Shown: positions 10,519 through 22,549, counted from the stretch's first letter. The stretch is DNA of 64,000 nucleotides from Butyriboletus loyo (GCA_038093515.1 JBBPSI010000001.1:434001-498000), one strand, 5' to 3'. Notes: a model not told the origin generated them from the letters alone. Numbers and translations: made by a program.

Positions 10519-13500
10519 CTACCGAGGAACGTCTGTTACTATCATACGTGCGTGATGGTCCGAAGGAGGTCCTTGTACATAACGGTGTCTCGTACGCCAT
10601 GAAGACTGATCATGACTTGACCCTGGTTCTACAACGACCGTTTCAATTTGCCAGCTTGAGAGTGCATACGTTCCAGGACGGGCAACCCAAAGTCTCGCTT
10701 CGACGGTCGTCGATTGTGAAGGGTACAGCGTGCCTCGAATGGTAAGCCTTCCTGCATAGCGCGGCGGAAGCAGGTCACTATAAGCGAATGAGCAAGAAGG
10801 GCTACGCAACTAAGAGAAATACTGGCGATTGTTCAACTTCCTCCTCGCTCCTCGCACCAAATTTGATCACATAGCGGGATGGGTGGGTCAACGAATGGTT
10901 TCTCAGAGAGAAGTTCGCAGGTGCAAGGCAGGGTCTGACACGAGTGAGCACCAGAGACTAGGCCGATACGACGCGACGCACCCTAGGCCGAAATCGTGTT
11001 CTATCACACCCTCCTGGATCGTGACGACTATGGGATTCATCTCCGCATTCCATTCACTATCACGGATCGATTGCAGTATCTCCATCTTCTCGCGCTGGGT
11101 TTCTGCATACATGCTCCGCTTGGCTTTCTCTACATTGTCAGTAACCTCTTGAAGAGCTGCATGACCTGCGCCGAGATTCACGTCTGACAGTAGAATAAAG
11201 CCTGTTCTTTGCTCAGAGGGTATTTCCCAGAATATCAGGAAATCCACAGAAAAAGGGTTGAAGAGAGGAAAGATTTGAGGATGAGTGATAGCCGGAATAT
11301 GCGGATATGATCGAGATATGGAATTGGCAGTGATCTTCCTCTTTTCTGACAGAAAAAGACATGAGACAGCGGGGTCATGCACCGAAATGCGGGAATCATA
11401 CTAGTGATGGTGTGTGAAAGTGAATAAATTACTCCAAAGCAATGCAGCTTACAGCAGAGGCATGGCGACACATAAGATCTAACGATGGTGGGTCCTCCGG
11501 TTCAGTCTTGCGTCCGTTTAAAACATTGCCAAAAGTTCTCGAGACAAAGGCGATCGTAGCTTCTATGCAGGACGACGGATCTAAAGGGGTTGTATTGAAC
11601 GACATACTGGTCAGTTGTGCAGGTTGTAATTGCATACTAATCGGTCCTGCTTAGCCTCAGTAGCAAAAGCACAGTGGGAACTTACGATGAGAGTGGTGTC
11701 AAGTGGTGGCACTCCCAAGTAGGACTAATGGCAGTAACTTGTTTGACCCACATAGGCTTCAAAGACAGATTAGACACTTCAAGGTTAACGAGAAATGCAC
11801 TATCAATCGAAGGATTTGGAGAAAAAGTTGCCGACAGTTCTAACGAAGGATTGACATGATAGGTTCTCGTCACACGTGTACAGTGGAAGGCGCGGCCTCC
11901 CGTCTAAGGACGGGAAACGTTCAGCATGCAGAGACCAGAGCAAGGTGTGATATTTACCTCTCGATGTACGAAAAGCAGGCAAAGTTGTTGGAGTGCAATA
12001 TGGCCAGGACGCCATGTAAGAGTGACGACGGTGCTGTCACCTGAGCGAAGTTCCTTGTTGATGGGTATAACATAGGGACTCCGTGATGAAAGTTTATTGC
12101 TTATATGTAAAGTTTCGGTAGAGCCAGCTGCCACCAGTGCTGGCAAGAATGAGCGATGGTCTGATATCTCGGCCTAACAGAAGCTTACGAGATTCACTCT
12201 CTGATGACTCTAGCCATATCTGATCCTCTGGACCACCCACCAACCAAATCTCACTGATAGTTTTGCGACCTGTGTTTGTCATCCAAAGCTTCATTGACTT
12301 GTATTCACCTTCGTCGAGGACGAGCAGCCCATTGTTCTCAAAAGAAACAGTGAGTTCTTGACTCGCCTCTTCGACGTCGGTTCTAATTAATATATCTGGA
12401 GCGTAGGTCACAGTTTGTCTTTGTTGAGGAGTGTCTTGTAGTCGTCTACCACGTCGTGCAAGGGATTCTCTGGCGGGAAACAGACCAAGGAATTCATACG
12501 TGATGCTGGGGATAGTTAACGAAGCTGCCTGCGATGCTTTAACCACGATTGAAACCTAGATGAGATCAAGCAGAAGGCATGAGTTTCGAGGGTCGTGGAT
12601 CTTTTGAACTCTCACCGTACGGTGTTCCTTCGCACCAAGGACAATTTCATCCACACATTCAACAGTGACATACTTGTGAATCCACGAGGTATCTTTATCT
12701 TTTGCTTCCACCACGAGTGCTAGGTTCGTAAGAGTCACCTCTGTGTCCAGTGGGTTTTGCAAAGCAACGTCTACCCAAAAGGATTCTAAAGGGTGGAAAT
12801 GAAACATAAACTTGTTGGCATGAAACCTGACTTACCACCGACAGTGGCCCTGCCACTCTTCTCAAGGGTCTCCTTGCCACGAGTTCTCCAAAATAATGAC
12901 CATGTCTCCTCCCTTCTTTCCCATTCCGCCTGATCTCCGCTGGGAGAATCTCGGGTTAGTCGTGCACAACTCGAAGCCGGGGACACAATGGTTATCGGTA
13001 ATCTCAAATCATGAAAGTCGTTATCTGGACTAGAGATTGACTTTAAATGCTACACCAGCGTTAAGCCTGCGATTTCATTTTTAATTAGTAACGCACCGAG
13101 AATGCCACCCTAAAGTCTTCTACCAAGACTTTGTCTGAATTGGCTTCCACACTTTCGTCTCCATTTGGGAGATCGTTTTTGGCAGGCGGCGAGGAAGACG
13201 TGGAGGACCGGTGTAATTGCCCCAGGAAGAACTTGACCGCGCCATTGATATCACCGGTCGTATATAATAGCCTCCCTAAACCTACATTTAATACTGATGG
13301 GAACGGAAAGGTGGTCACCTAACCTAGCGGATGCTCGATACCAGACAAAACTGCATCAAATCCTATAAACTTTGAGGAAAGCTGCCCTTCCGAGGTCCAA
13401 AAGGATGGTGACAATGACTTTTTGGGTTGATTGTTGAAGAGTTCATGAGCTTTACGTAGAAAGAACATCGTCAGAGGTTTCTAACGCAACTTTATGTGAC

Positions 13501-15327
13501 CTTCCGCAGTATGATTTCAAGTAGAGACGCACTATGCCGCATTTTTCCAGCCTGTTGGCAGCGAAAAGGTACCACAACGCCGCTCTCCGCTTTGCATTCT
13601 TCTGGGCGCTCAAAAGCGCAGCGTGAGCAAGAAGTAACGCCGCTGGTGGTTCCTCGGCCTTTAATGTCGCTGTCCCAATCAGTGCCGTTCTATGAGGATG
13701 CGGGTTGAGTGAAACCTACGTTTCCCGCTGCCCATACTAGCCATCTTTCGCCTTCCAAAGTATCTCCGAGGAAATCATCCGTGGAAATGCCAGCTTCCCA
13801 GCGAACTGCGCATTTAAGTGCAAGCACTTGGGCCTGGGGGGACATGTCTGAACCAGGCGGATACATGGTAGAAAGTGCATATGAAACATGCGCGACAATG
13901 ACAGGGGAAGGCAACAGGAAGAGCGGTAAAATGTCCTAGATATACTCAGTTCCATTGATAAACCAGATGTAGATGACTTGGTTTACCGAACCACCCTTGT
14001 TTTCCTTTCGCAGAGATTCCCATACATTGATCGCAAGTTTATAGTCACCCAGGATGGTTGCAAATTCTGCAAGGCGTCGTAGCTGGGAAGGAGGTGCAGT
14101 CAGGACACTTGAGGCAGACGCCGGTTGCGATGGATTGTAAGTATGCGACCGGGATGGGAGGGAGATGGTGGAGGAGGAAGTGTGAATGGGATTCTGTGTA
14201 GGTGGAACACTTGATCCAAAAAGCTTGCGAGTAGAAGAGAAAAGACGCGATGGCAGCCGCCGACTGGACGAATATGCTTCATTCCACTCTAATACACATT
14301 TTTCCATCCAGGGAACAAGACTCATGACGACAAACTCTCGTGTGAAACGGGCCATTTGCTGAATGTCTGATTCCGACAGTGTCAAAAAGTTTGGTGAGAC
14401 AATCAAGGACGTTGTGGAATGGGGACGGGGAGATGGGGAACCATTCTGCCAATTTTCAGAGGAAGGTGGTGGCAGACGAGGCGGGAGGGCAGGAACCGGG
14501 ACAGGAGGAGGTGGGGGTGATGGAAGGGATAAGGGAAGGATGAACGCATGCAAACCATATTGCTTCTTGACGGCATTGAATAGGGCTCCGGCCCTAAAAA
14601 GAGATGTGAAGAAGCGGCTGCAGAACGGGGTGGAATGACGTACTCCTCGTCAGACAGGGGAGATCCTCTGGGATGTACGATGAGCGTGTAGAGTAGGTGG
14701 GTCGTATCGACCCATGAGGGAAATTCCAATACACGAGAATGGAGGGCTGTGATAGCTTGCAGCGGGTTTGGAGCTGTGGTAGATACGGCTAGAATGACTG
14801 GTAGAGCTGTGAGGGAGGGATGGGACGAGGGATAATGGGACTGACTCGAGAGCGGATGATTCCAACCGTCGTACTTTGATGGTACGTGATCCCCTTCGGC
14901 GCAGCGAGAGAGTTCGTCCCACCACGGTGTGCGAGTGGAGTAGCGGTCCGGGTGGCTGTCTAGTTCGTTGAGCCAGTGGGGGGATTGCTTGGTGATTCGG
15001 TCGCCGATCCAGTCGATGGTTCTGGCAGCACGTTGCTCGTCGTCCTCGATGCACGCGCGCTCTGTGTCAGCGAGATCAGAGAACCTGAGGGCAAAGGAAG
15101 GGTGTGAGACGGTGGAGAGAGATGTTGTACGTGTGGTGACTGGGCGTGAAGGGTGAGCGAGCCAAAAAGGAAAGTAAAAGGGAGATACCTTGAGGAAGGG
15201 GGGAGAAGGACTGGAGGATGTCGTGGAGGGGGGGGAGAGAGGCGTCCTGGAGGAGATGGACGAGGTCTGGGGAAGGGAGCAGACAGACATGCGGGCTGAG
15301 CGAGGACGGCAACGCGGGGCCCATCAT
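10519..15327 (-). CDS. TRS85: TRAPPIII-specific subunit Trs85/TRAPPC8
   Basis: Large TRAPP subunit that directs the Rab1/Ypt1 exchange factor to autophagosome and endosome-Golgi membranes. Start 15327 gives MMGPALPSSLSPHVCLLPSP; an intron follows LQSFSPLPQ, then FSDLADTERACIEDDE. The diagnostic core is FTREFVVMSLVPWMEKCVLE followed by EAYSSSRRLPSRLFSSTRKL (around 14200-14330). A TPR-like section follows (RLAEFATILGDYKLAINVWE; QAQVLALKCAVRWEAG). C-terminal exons contain Ig-like beta segments: ESFWVDVALQNPLDTEVTL, VTVSFENNGLL-type strands and RPGTYALSSWQIETVVVE. Stop TAG at 10519. At least fifteen exons over 4.8 kb. Exon boundaries between 10.9 and 13.9 kb were not all resolved. Low-complexity Pro-rich segments near 14.4-14.5 kb are likely loops. 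Confidence 0.88.
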
Positions 15328-15403
15328 TTATCCTGCGACGACGTACTGGACCGATGACCTGACCCGTCATTCTATTACTGCTTTCACACGATATAGAATA
15401 AAA

Positions 15404-15424
15404 TATAAACAAATAAATAAATAA
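15404..15424. repeat. AAAT-type tetranucleotide tract
   Basis: Short AT-rich tract (repeated AAAT units with small variations) lying just after the WW-protein stop codon, so in its 3' flank. It may double as a polyadenylation-signal-rich region. Confidence 0.6.
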
Positions 15425-15429
15425 CTCGA

Positions 15430-16072
15430 TCAGAAGCCACCACTGAAGATGTCACCAAGCAGCAGACCCCCCGCCAACCCCCCAAGGAGCAGTGCGGCCG
15501 TGGGGGGCGCAGATGGATAACCGGGATAGCTCGGGTGATACGGCGCATATCCACCGTGCTCACGCATATACGCTTCCCGCTCTTCCAGCTGCCGCATTCT
15601 TGTCCGCCTCGCCTCTTCTTCCGCTCGCGCCGTCTGCTCCGCTCGGATCCGCCTGTGTTCTTCGCGCTCCTCCTTCGTCCCGATCGCCTTGTCCTTCAAT
15701 CTCCCAAGCACCCCACGCTTAGGCTCTGTATGCGGGCCTGCCTCGGAAACGGCATCGGGCAGTCCGGATTTCTCTCCACTCCCCGAGGCGTGTCGCGCAG
15801 TAGCCGCATCGTACGGGGGCGGCGCATCGAGGTCAGATCCGGAAAACGTTTCCTTTTTCGCCCTTACTTCAGGGTGCTCGCAAAGAAACTGTTCGTCCTC
15901 ATAAGGGTGCACCCAGATGGACCGAGGAGGGTTTGCTCTGGTGTCGACCTGAGGCAAGATCGACTCAGCCACCCCGAACGGTAAGGAATGAAACGAGACT
16001 CACCCAGAATAGATGGTTATAGTTTGGATCGTGCTGTTGGATCCAGCCGTCAAGGAGAGGGAGATTGGACAT
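15430..16072 (-). CDS. WW-domain protein with glycine-rich C-terminal tail
   Basis: Two-exon gene. Exon 1 starts at 16072 and encodes MSNLPLLDGWIQQHDPNYNH-LFW; exon 2 (from about 15951) continues VDTRANPPRSIWVHPYED. Joined, this is a WW domain with both signature tryptophans and the usual NPPRSIW ending, so it should bind proline-rich peptides. The middle is charged and disordered with a PPPYD motif (itself a classical WW ligand, so self-binding is possible). A Glu/Arg-rich helix spans roughly residues 115-160. The C-terminus is hydrophobic and Gly/Leu-rich (ALLLGGLAGGLLLGD), possibly a membrane-associating tail. About 205 residues. Function unknown; similar WW plus Gly-rich proteins occur in fungi. 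Confidence 0.8.
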
Positions 16073-16290
16073 GATAGTGGACGTTGAGCGAGGGGGCGGT
16101 GTCTGAGTTGACCCATTCTTATATCCCGCCTTGCACGTGCTGTGGGGCCTGAGCTATGTATTAGTGTACATGTTACACAGCCGCCGCCGCAGTCATCACC
16201 CTAATCAGGGACTACCCCTATGGTACAAGGTCATATAGCAAACTTGTGCATCCTCCGGGTATCAATCCAAAACCTGTTTCTTGAACAGCT

Positions 16291-17345
16291 TCACACCGCG
16301 TGCATGCGAAGGAACCGTATTGTCTCCTCTATCTTTTGGATCTTTTCTTCCATTGGCATCTGGCATGTCAGCAACGGATTAGTCCTTCGTGCTCGACCGA
16401 TGACGAGAACATACCTCGAAGAACAAGTGCATCTGCTCACGTCGTTCTTCGTTCACAGCTTCCTGTCGCGCAATAGTATCCACAAAGTGGTGAAGCTCTG
16501 CTCTTCTGTCCCCACCCCGCACCGCAGGCACCATCTTGACCCGGGTCCGACCAGCCCAGCCATCCTGTATGGCACCGGTGTTACCCCGACCCATCTTGAA
16601 ATCCGACCCACCCTCGGCCCATTCCTCCCGAATGCCCCAGCCGCTGTCCCTTCCGCGCGACGACTCCGTGGCATCTGAAGCAACGCGAGTAGAGACCACA
16701 CCCCAACCCCCTCTTTCACTCGCTGGCCAGTCGAACACATTCGACTCCCATGTCCCGTCATCCCGACAAGGCTGACCCCACTTTGATCGCTGGGACGGAA
16801 ACACCTTCCACGGTGACCCTCCCAACATCCCCAACACTTCATTTGCAGTCCTCCATCCTCCATCACCCTCCATCTTCTCTAGAAACTCCTCCAATCGAAG
16901 CACTTCGCCCTTCTCCGCTGCGTCTATACCGCGCTGCCAGAACGGCACCAAATCAAAGACGTGATCGACGTGAGCGTGCATATCCCATTGGCGCAGGCCT
17001 TCCGAGGTAAGAGGTGGATGGTCGATCTTGTCCCAACAAGTCTCATCCGAAGTCTGCAAGTGGTTCTCTGGGATACGTATTCCATCTGCCCCGTTAGCAC
17101 CCTTCCCATTTTCCACTGCAGAACGCTCGTGGCCATGAGTGGTTCGTTCGTGATTTAAGGCGGCCTTGAAATTACGGAAGAACACTTGGCCCCCTCGGGT
17201 TGCAGTACAAATAGTACAGAGCCATCCTTGGCCTGTTACAGTAGCACCTTGTGTCAATCCTCGGTCATTCAATAGGCGCAAGCAGCGACAGCTTACCCTG
17301 ACACTTCTTGAACGGCCCTCGTTGAGCAGAGGTAGGAGTGGGCAT
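16291..17345 (-). CDS. Protein with a single N-terminal C2H2-like zinc finger
   Basis: Three-exon model. Start 17345 encodes MPTPTSAQRGPFKKCQ; after a 60-65 nt intron the protein continues GQGWLCTICTATRGG and KAALNHERTTHGHE, giving Cys-x2-Cys then His-x4-His spacing compatible with a C2H2 finger. The remaining 280 residues are Trp- and Gly-rich, with a segment DHVFDLVPFWQRGIDAAEKG and a conserved-looking WPASERGGWG block. The last exon ends EKIQKIEETIRFLRMHAV, predicted helical, with TGA at 16291-16293. No known family recognised beyond the finger. It lies 219 bp upstream of the WW gene in tandem. Nucleic-acid binding is an inference from the finger only. Confidence 0.75.
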
Positions 17346-17546
17346 CAAGCTTGTATGAGCAAGTTCCTCCCGCGACCTATATAAGTCTTGTCACAGCACC
17401 CCAATTAGGTACTTTATCTGGTTTAACAGGAGTCCACACTACGTAGTACACACTGGAACATCACGCTCATCGTCCGCTATTTACATGTGCTCCAGCCACC
17501 ATACCCGGCAAGAAGCGACACAGTCCCGCCCACACTCTCTCTGAAA

Positions 17547-19625
17547 TTAAGACGGTCCGGGAAGAGGATTAATCCACGTCCCATTAGGCCACAGGGTTGC
17601 CGGCATAGCGAAATCTCCAAGATTTCCGTCGCTCACGTACTGCAGAGCAGCTCATAAACGTTACCAGACCAGGTTCAGAAGTATGTACACTTACAGCCAA
17701 TCTAAAAAAGTGGGGCAGTCCTGCCTCCAATCCAGCAAGGGAAAAGTTGAGAGCGCTACCCATGTAACGCTCCACGTCATCCACGAGAAGGGAGAACCCG
17801 TTCCAACCAAGGTTGGTGAGGCTATCTGGCACCTGAGCCCACGAGATTGTTTGATTTGCTAGTGTAATTGTGGCATTATAATTTGACGAGTTGGTAAGGA
17901 ATGTGGGAAGTGGCGAGCCGGTTGACCCATCATTAACGAGCTACGAAATGGTCAGTTTGGCAGTCATGATGAAGTAATTCGAGACGTACATCCGCTGCAG
18001 TCTGCAAGATGGAGGCGAACCCATAGCCGGCAACATCATTCAAGAACATTCCGAGTAGGAATCCTTGGTAGATGGCCGAAAGGCGAGTCGGAAATCCCGT
18101 TCCAGGGAAAAGTGCCATGGAGATAATGTAATGATGCAGACGGAGCTGCAGACCTGGCAAAAGTCCCAGAACGAGAGTGACCAGGCCACCCATGACATGC
18201 CAACCCAGATAATACGGCAGATAACCAGTTTTTCGAATGACACGTATCTGGTTTATCACGATAGCAAGCAAAATCAGGACAATGATTATGAGAGCGGTGA
18301 GGCCACCAGGTTGCTGAGTGATATCCTGCGCTGTAAGACGACCAATAGGTATTTGTGCCGTGGTGAGGTTCGTGAGAACCCCAGTCCAGTATGGCGCGAG
18401 ATACCAGATCATGGCCTCGAAGGGAGCGTTTTCAAAGACAGGCAACGTGAAGCGAATTGCAACTCTCCAGAGACCGTAACAGACAAAAAGTGTCGGAAGA
18501 AAAGCACCGAAGGCCACATCCAATGGCGGCGGTGTGGCCTGAGGCTGTGAGAAAAGAGCAATGTGCCAAAATCCGATGCACACGAGGCACCAATACAGTA
18601 CGATGGCTTTCGGTCGGAGAATGAGGAATAAACCGCACGTGACGAGGATGTTGAAAGCCAGGGCAGGGTTGCGGAGGTCTGTACAATGAGCGAGTGAAGC
18701 AGAAGGAGAAATTCGGAAAGACAGAGGGAAGACAGACGGGAAACCGACGGAGGTGAGACCGGAAGCAGTGACAGGCAGGTAATCGGTAAAATTCCCGACA
18801 AGCTGAACGGATGCACAACCTCCAGTCGAGTCGCTGACGAAACCACTGCATCCGTACGATAAGTGCGTGATTCCGAGCAACACATCGGACTCACGCTTGA
18901 ATCGCAGAGGAGCAGATGAAACTGTCACCTCTGTACGTTTTCTGTGTGTCTCCACCACCAACTAGAAGGGGCACGAAATCAAGCTCTACGTCTCCGATGA
19001 GACGAGGATTCTGAAGCACAACAGAACTACACTGAGCAGGGCATCGGAGGTCGAAAGACGTATTTGTGAAAGGAGCACATAGTTCGCCGTTGAGACCGCA
19101 TCCAGCATTCTCTGTCCAGAAAACGGACGTGCAGTCGACAAACGAGGAAGAGGGTGTGAGGAACCACTGGGCACGGGTAAAGAAAGCGAAGCCGATAATA
19201 TAAGCCGCAACAAAAGGCACGAATAGCCAAGGTGCGGTGAACGGACGTGTGAGTCGCAGTATGGTAGGCTCGAGTGCGATGGTGAACGTGTGGTCTCGGA
19301 AGTTATACGTGCGACCGAGGAGAGGGATAGGGACTATGATACAGATGATGAGACAGTGATAGAAACATTGGAGGTTCGGCTCACTAGGGAGGTCGATCTT
19401 CGGCCTGGGTCCCCTTATGTAGAGAAGGGTTCGATGCAGTCGGGGCCACTCGGAGGCCAAGTACAGTTGGAAGCTTGCGAACGTGTGCGAGTGCCGCGAA
19501 ATGAGACCTCCATCCTCGAGTTCTGTCTTCTCGGAGACTGCCTCGGCCGTCAAGCTCAAATGTGTGGACTGAGCAGGGGTGGAGGGATGGGACGGGGCAG
19601 GTTCACGTTGCATGAGAGAATCCAT
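17547..19625 (-). CDS. LCCL-domain multispanning membrane protein
   Basis: Fungal LCCL protein. The N-terminal about 75 residues are cytosolic and polar, then a membrane span around YHCLIICIIVPIPLLG and a second at APWLFVPFVAAYIIGFAF. The extracytosolic LCCL domain follows: FDLRCPAQCSSVV, VIGDVEL-type strand and GDSFICSSAIQA; an intron then gives AGFVSDSTGGCASVQL with the conserved cysteines. After the domain come about seven hydrophobic spans (for example LTALIIIVLILLAIVIN) and a C-terminal soluble part with several N-glycosylation sequons (NSSNYNATITLANQT). Ends LWPNGTWINPLPGPS with TAA at 17547. The role of fungal LCCL proteins is not established; a surface or secretory-pathway location is inferred. 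About 630 residues. Confidence 0.82.
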
Positions 19626-19808
19626 GATATGACTCTCACTCAGACCCTAATATCATATAAACATATCGACTCGTTGTCTACTGCGCACGGTCCTGTGGCT
19701 GTTGGCTATGCTAATGGATCTCCATTCTGTACACATAACGTATTTCTAGCTGCAACGTAACAAGAGTATCATTTTCCATGCCACGACAGGTATCTCGTGC
19801 GCGTGCCT

Positions 19809-20537
19809 TCAGACTGGACCGACTACACGGGGCTCAGGACACACCAAAGCCAGCGGGGTGGAGTGCTCACGGTAGTCATAGACGAAACGGGCGTGAATCG
19901 GGCCATCCTGCTTCTTAGACGAGGTGAAGGTAGTATGTCTAACATACCGCCTTTCCCCATTCACTATCGCGAAGCCCCATGTCTGGTTGTTGAGTTGGGC
20001 AGGTGAGAATAAGTCGACAATGAAAATGAATTGATTACCTGTACCGCTCTCCACGTGTAACTGTTCTTGCCTGGAGTGCTCCAAGAATCGGTCAAAACGA
20101 TGCCGTTGTCGACGGTATCTTGCGTCCAGTCTTTCTTCAAGAACTCGTCGGTAATCCCCTCTACGGGCATCCTGCGCGACTTTTCAGTCACAGGGCCGAA
20201 GATATCGTCGTAATCGTCGTTCTCATGCCAGTCCAGAACACGGTTCTCACTCATGGCGGGGATGCCTCCAGAAAGGGTCTGGTCGATGTCGATGTGCTCG
20301 ACGCCAGCTTCGTCCGTGGTGTGCTTTATGGCAAGCGTGAGAGAGAACATGGCGATAGCGCGACGCTTGAACCATGACACGCCCTGCAGCCGGAGAATTT
20401 CATCGGTGTTGTCACTGAGGGACTTGTTCTATTGTTGGGGGGAGATGAGCAACGACAACAAAGGACACGAGAGGAAAGTTGACCATGAGAAACTTGCCGC
20501 TCATCGCTGTGGTAGTCACATTGAGTGGTGCTGCCAT
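19809..20537 (-). CDS. Small conserved fungal protein, lipocalin-like composition
   Basis: Three exons. Start 20537 encodes MAAPLNVTTTAMSGKFLM; exon 2 continues NKSLSDNTDEILRLQGVSWF; then come EHIDIDQTLSGGIPAMSENR and DIFGPVTEKSRRMPVEG. Exon 3 provides QTWGFAIVNGERRYVRHTTF and ARFVYDY. The alternation of short beta strands, the N-terminal 'SGKF' and the W-G-F followed by RYVR segment recall a widespread fungal family of about 170 residues with a lipocalin/FABP-like layout; that placement is from memory and uncertain. The final exon either runs to TGA at 19809 or has one more intron beginning at a GTGAGC just after the VYDY codons, so the C-terminal 20 residues are doubtful. Confidence 0.6.
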
Positions 20538-20614
20538 GGCGAGGTTTGAGAGTGTGTGCGAGTCCTGGACGGTTCACGTACAACGACCGTCTTTTATATC
20601 GTCCGTATGGAAAA

Positions 20615-21313
20615 TCACGGATGTGGGTTGGACTTGGGCTCAAATACCGTCACCACCCTCCACACCGCGTCCCCTCCTCGCTCCCAAGCTTGCGGTCCTC
20701 TCGCATCATTGCCCCCAAATTCCACCATGATTCCCTGCTGCGACCACTCACACCAAATGTGGATCGACCCGCTCGACGGTCCCGCCCCACCACCCTTTCT
20801 GCTCGGTTCTCCCAGCCACTTGACGAATTCCTGGCCGGTGGTGTCATTTGCAATCGTGATCACAGCCGGGGTCGCTCCTGCCAGGTGTAACTTAATCGGT
20901 AGACGTGGATACGTGGAAAAGGCAGGCTCTCTAGATCTGGCGGGCCCGTTCCCGCTGAGTACATTGTAGATGTCTACCGCCTCCAACTGCAGATCATCGT
21001 CCTTGAGTTGCTCGCGTCTCAAGCCGGTCACGGGCTTGTACCCGTTCCGAGGAGAGAACTGGAAACTGACGCCGAGCGTCAAGTAGCTGAAGTAGACGGT
21101 GTCGGAGTAAGATTTAATGTCTGGAACGGGGGTGGTGCCAGTGGACAGCGTGCTAAGGTACTGAGCAAAGACATGCGCCGAGGGTGGTTTGCCAATGAGG
21201 TCGTTGATGTTCATCGTCAAGTTGTGCATCCTTGCTTTGGTACCCTGTCGGTTTCGGTCTTTCGAGCTCCGATCATCAGCATCCTCATCGTCGCTCTCAG
21301 CGTCGAGCGCCAT
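20615..21313 (-). CDS. Conserved hypothetical protein, apparently intronless
   Basis: Single open frame of 232 residues with good coding character: an acidic start (DAESDDEDADD), then a basic stretch, then HNLTMNINDLIGKPPSAHVF, FSYLTLGVSFQFSPRNGYK, DDDLQLEAVDIYNVL and a C-terminal beta-rich part ending GGDAVWRVVTVFEPKSNPHP. I do not recognise a family. The annotated ATG (21313-21311) overlaps the seipin ATG on the other strand; the next in-frame methionines are residues 29 and 34, which precede the more structured region and may be the real starts. It sits 77 bp upstream of the lipocalin-like gene in the same direction. Confidence 0.6.
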   Translation of the reverse strand: MALDAESDDEDADDRSSKDRNRQGTKARMHNLTMNINDLIGKPPSAHVFAQYLSTLSTGTTPVPDIKSYSDTVYFSYLTLGVSFQFSPRNGYKPVTGLRREQLKDDDLQLEAVDIYNVLSGNGPARSREPAFSTYPRLPIKLHLAGATPAVITIANDTTGQEFVKWLGEPSRKGGGAGPSSGSIHIWCEWSQQGIMVEFGGNDARGPQAWERGGDAVWRVVTVFEPKSNPHP

Positions 21314-21314
21314 G
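21311..21314. promoter_or_regulatory. Shared CATG: overlapping divergent start codons
   Basis: The palindrome CATG supplies the start codon of the hypothetical protein on the minus strand (21313-21311) and of seipin on the plus strand (21312-21314). If both are used, the 5' UTR and promoter of each gene must lie inside the coding sequence of the other. Confidence 0.55.
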
Positions 21315-22549
21315 GTCCGTCCCCTGCCAAAACTCGAGCCAGGCGATGATGCAGCCGGTCTGTCCTTTGTATCAACCTACAATCCTCTCCGCATCGGCGT
21401 CTCTATCCTCCGCAGGTGTCTCCTGTTCCTCTTTCCTCCCTCTACCTCGCTCAGGATAGCCTTCCACCTCGTACCCTTACTCGTCTGTCTATCACTGATC
21501 CCACTTATCCTTTTCTTCTCCCTCTTCTCTGGCTGGTACATCTGGAAAAACATCCCTGTCCCTTGGCAAGTCCCTATCTACCTCCAATACGGGTCAGTCC
21601 TCCTTTTGCGCCCTCCCGGGCTTGCTGACCCCAATTACAGCGACGGTCCCCCGCCTTACGCAGAGCTATCGCTGCCTCCGCTCTCCACCGCTCAGCCGTA
21701 CGACGTTTCCCTTCAGTTGGTCCTCCCCACTTCTGAAGCAAACCTTGCACTCGGCAACTTCATGGCCACTTTATCACTTTCCACGCCTTCTAACAAGACC
21801 CTGGTCACGGTAAACAGACCAGTGCGTTTGTTTCGTTCTCCATTCTTTTTTTTCTTCTTCTCACCATCCTTGAGGCTATTGTAATTCCCCCCAAGCGCGT
21901 CACTTTCTCGTTCTCCACCATCCCACGTTTCATTGACTTGGATGTCCCTTTACTATCCTCCTATGTCCCCGGGACGTCAAATATGAATGCGAGGATCGAC
22001 CTTGGCCGCAGGGATGGCTGGAAAAGTTTAGGTAACGGTGAGGGTCGCGAGTTAAGCGTCTGGAATGCTGTCCTGAGGGGTGCTGTCAGGCGTCGTGGGA
22101 TTCGGTAAGCTCCTATCCCTCGATCCAAAAGTCGTTGCTGACTCTCTTATCTAACAGTGGTCTAGTGTCTCGCTTCCCCCTCACATTTGCACTTGTCGCA
22201 TCTGCTGCTTTCTTCTCTCTTTCCGTCATCGTCCTAGCCGCATGTATCCTACCTGCGGTTCAGTCGCGCGTTTCCGTGGATGAAGTGCCCAACGTGTCTG
22301 AACCCAAAGAAGACAGGTCTGCCCGTGTCCGAAAACGTCCACGCAGGAACGTCGCTGGTGAAGGTCGTGGTCCAAGCACTGTCTGTTTTAACCGTTCTTG
22401 CTTCATGGTTCTTATTCACGTCATTTACAGATATACAAATCCGAGGATGTTCCCGTCGATATTCGTTCAGCCTTTGCATCGGACGACTTTCCTCCCAAGC
22501 GGCGACGTTCACGCATGTCTGATGTTCTTTTAGACTCTGAAAACTAGAT
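21312..22549 (+). CDS. SEI1: Seipin-like ER protein (adipose-regulatory family)
   Basis: ER membrane protein that oligomerises at ER-lipid droplet contacts and controls droplet formation. Layout fits seipin: a short cytosolic N-terminus, a first membrane span (LVPLLVCLSLIPLILFFSLF), a luminal beta-sandwich domain (YDVSLQLVLPTSEANLALGN; FMATLSLSTPSNKTLVTVNR; PPKRVTFSFSTIPRFIDLDV), a second span (LTFALVASAAFFSLSVIVLA) and a basic cytosolic tail (RVRKRPRRN). An N-glycosylation sequon NKT lies in the luminal domain. The last exon ends PPKRRRSRMSDVLLDSEN with TAG 22547-22549; the exact donor before it is unclear (near 22351-22360). About 330 residues in five exons. Start chosen because it opens the frame directly before LPKLEPGDDAAG. 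Confidence 0.82.

Noticed and set aside
10485..10745. Plus-strand open frame of 86 codons that looked like a small gene
   Set aside because: The opposite strand here encodes the last TRS85 exon (RPGTYALSSWQIETVVVE), whose frame and splice site are well supported; the plus frame is an antisense shadow.
15535..15984. Plus-strand open frame in the WW locus
   Set aside because: Antisense to the WW-protein exon 2; Arg/Ser/Pro-rich composition is typical of a shadow frame.
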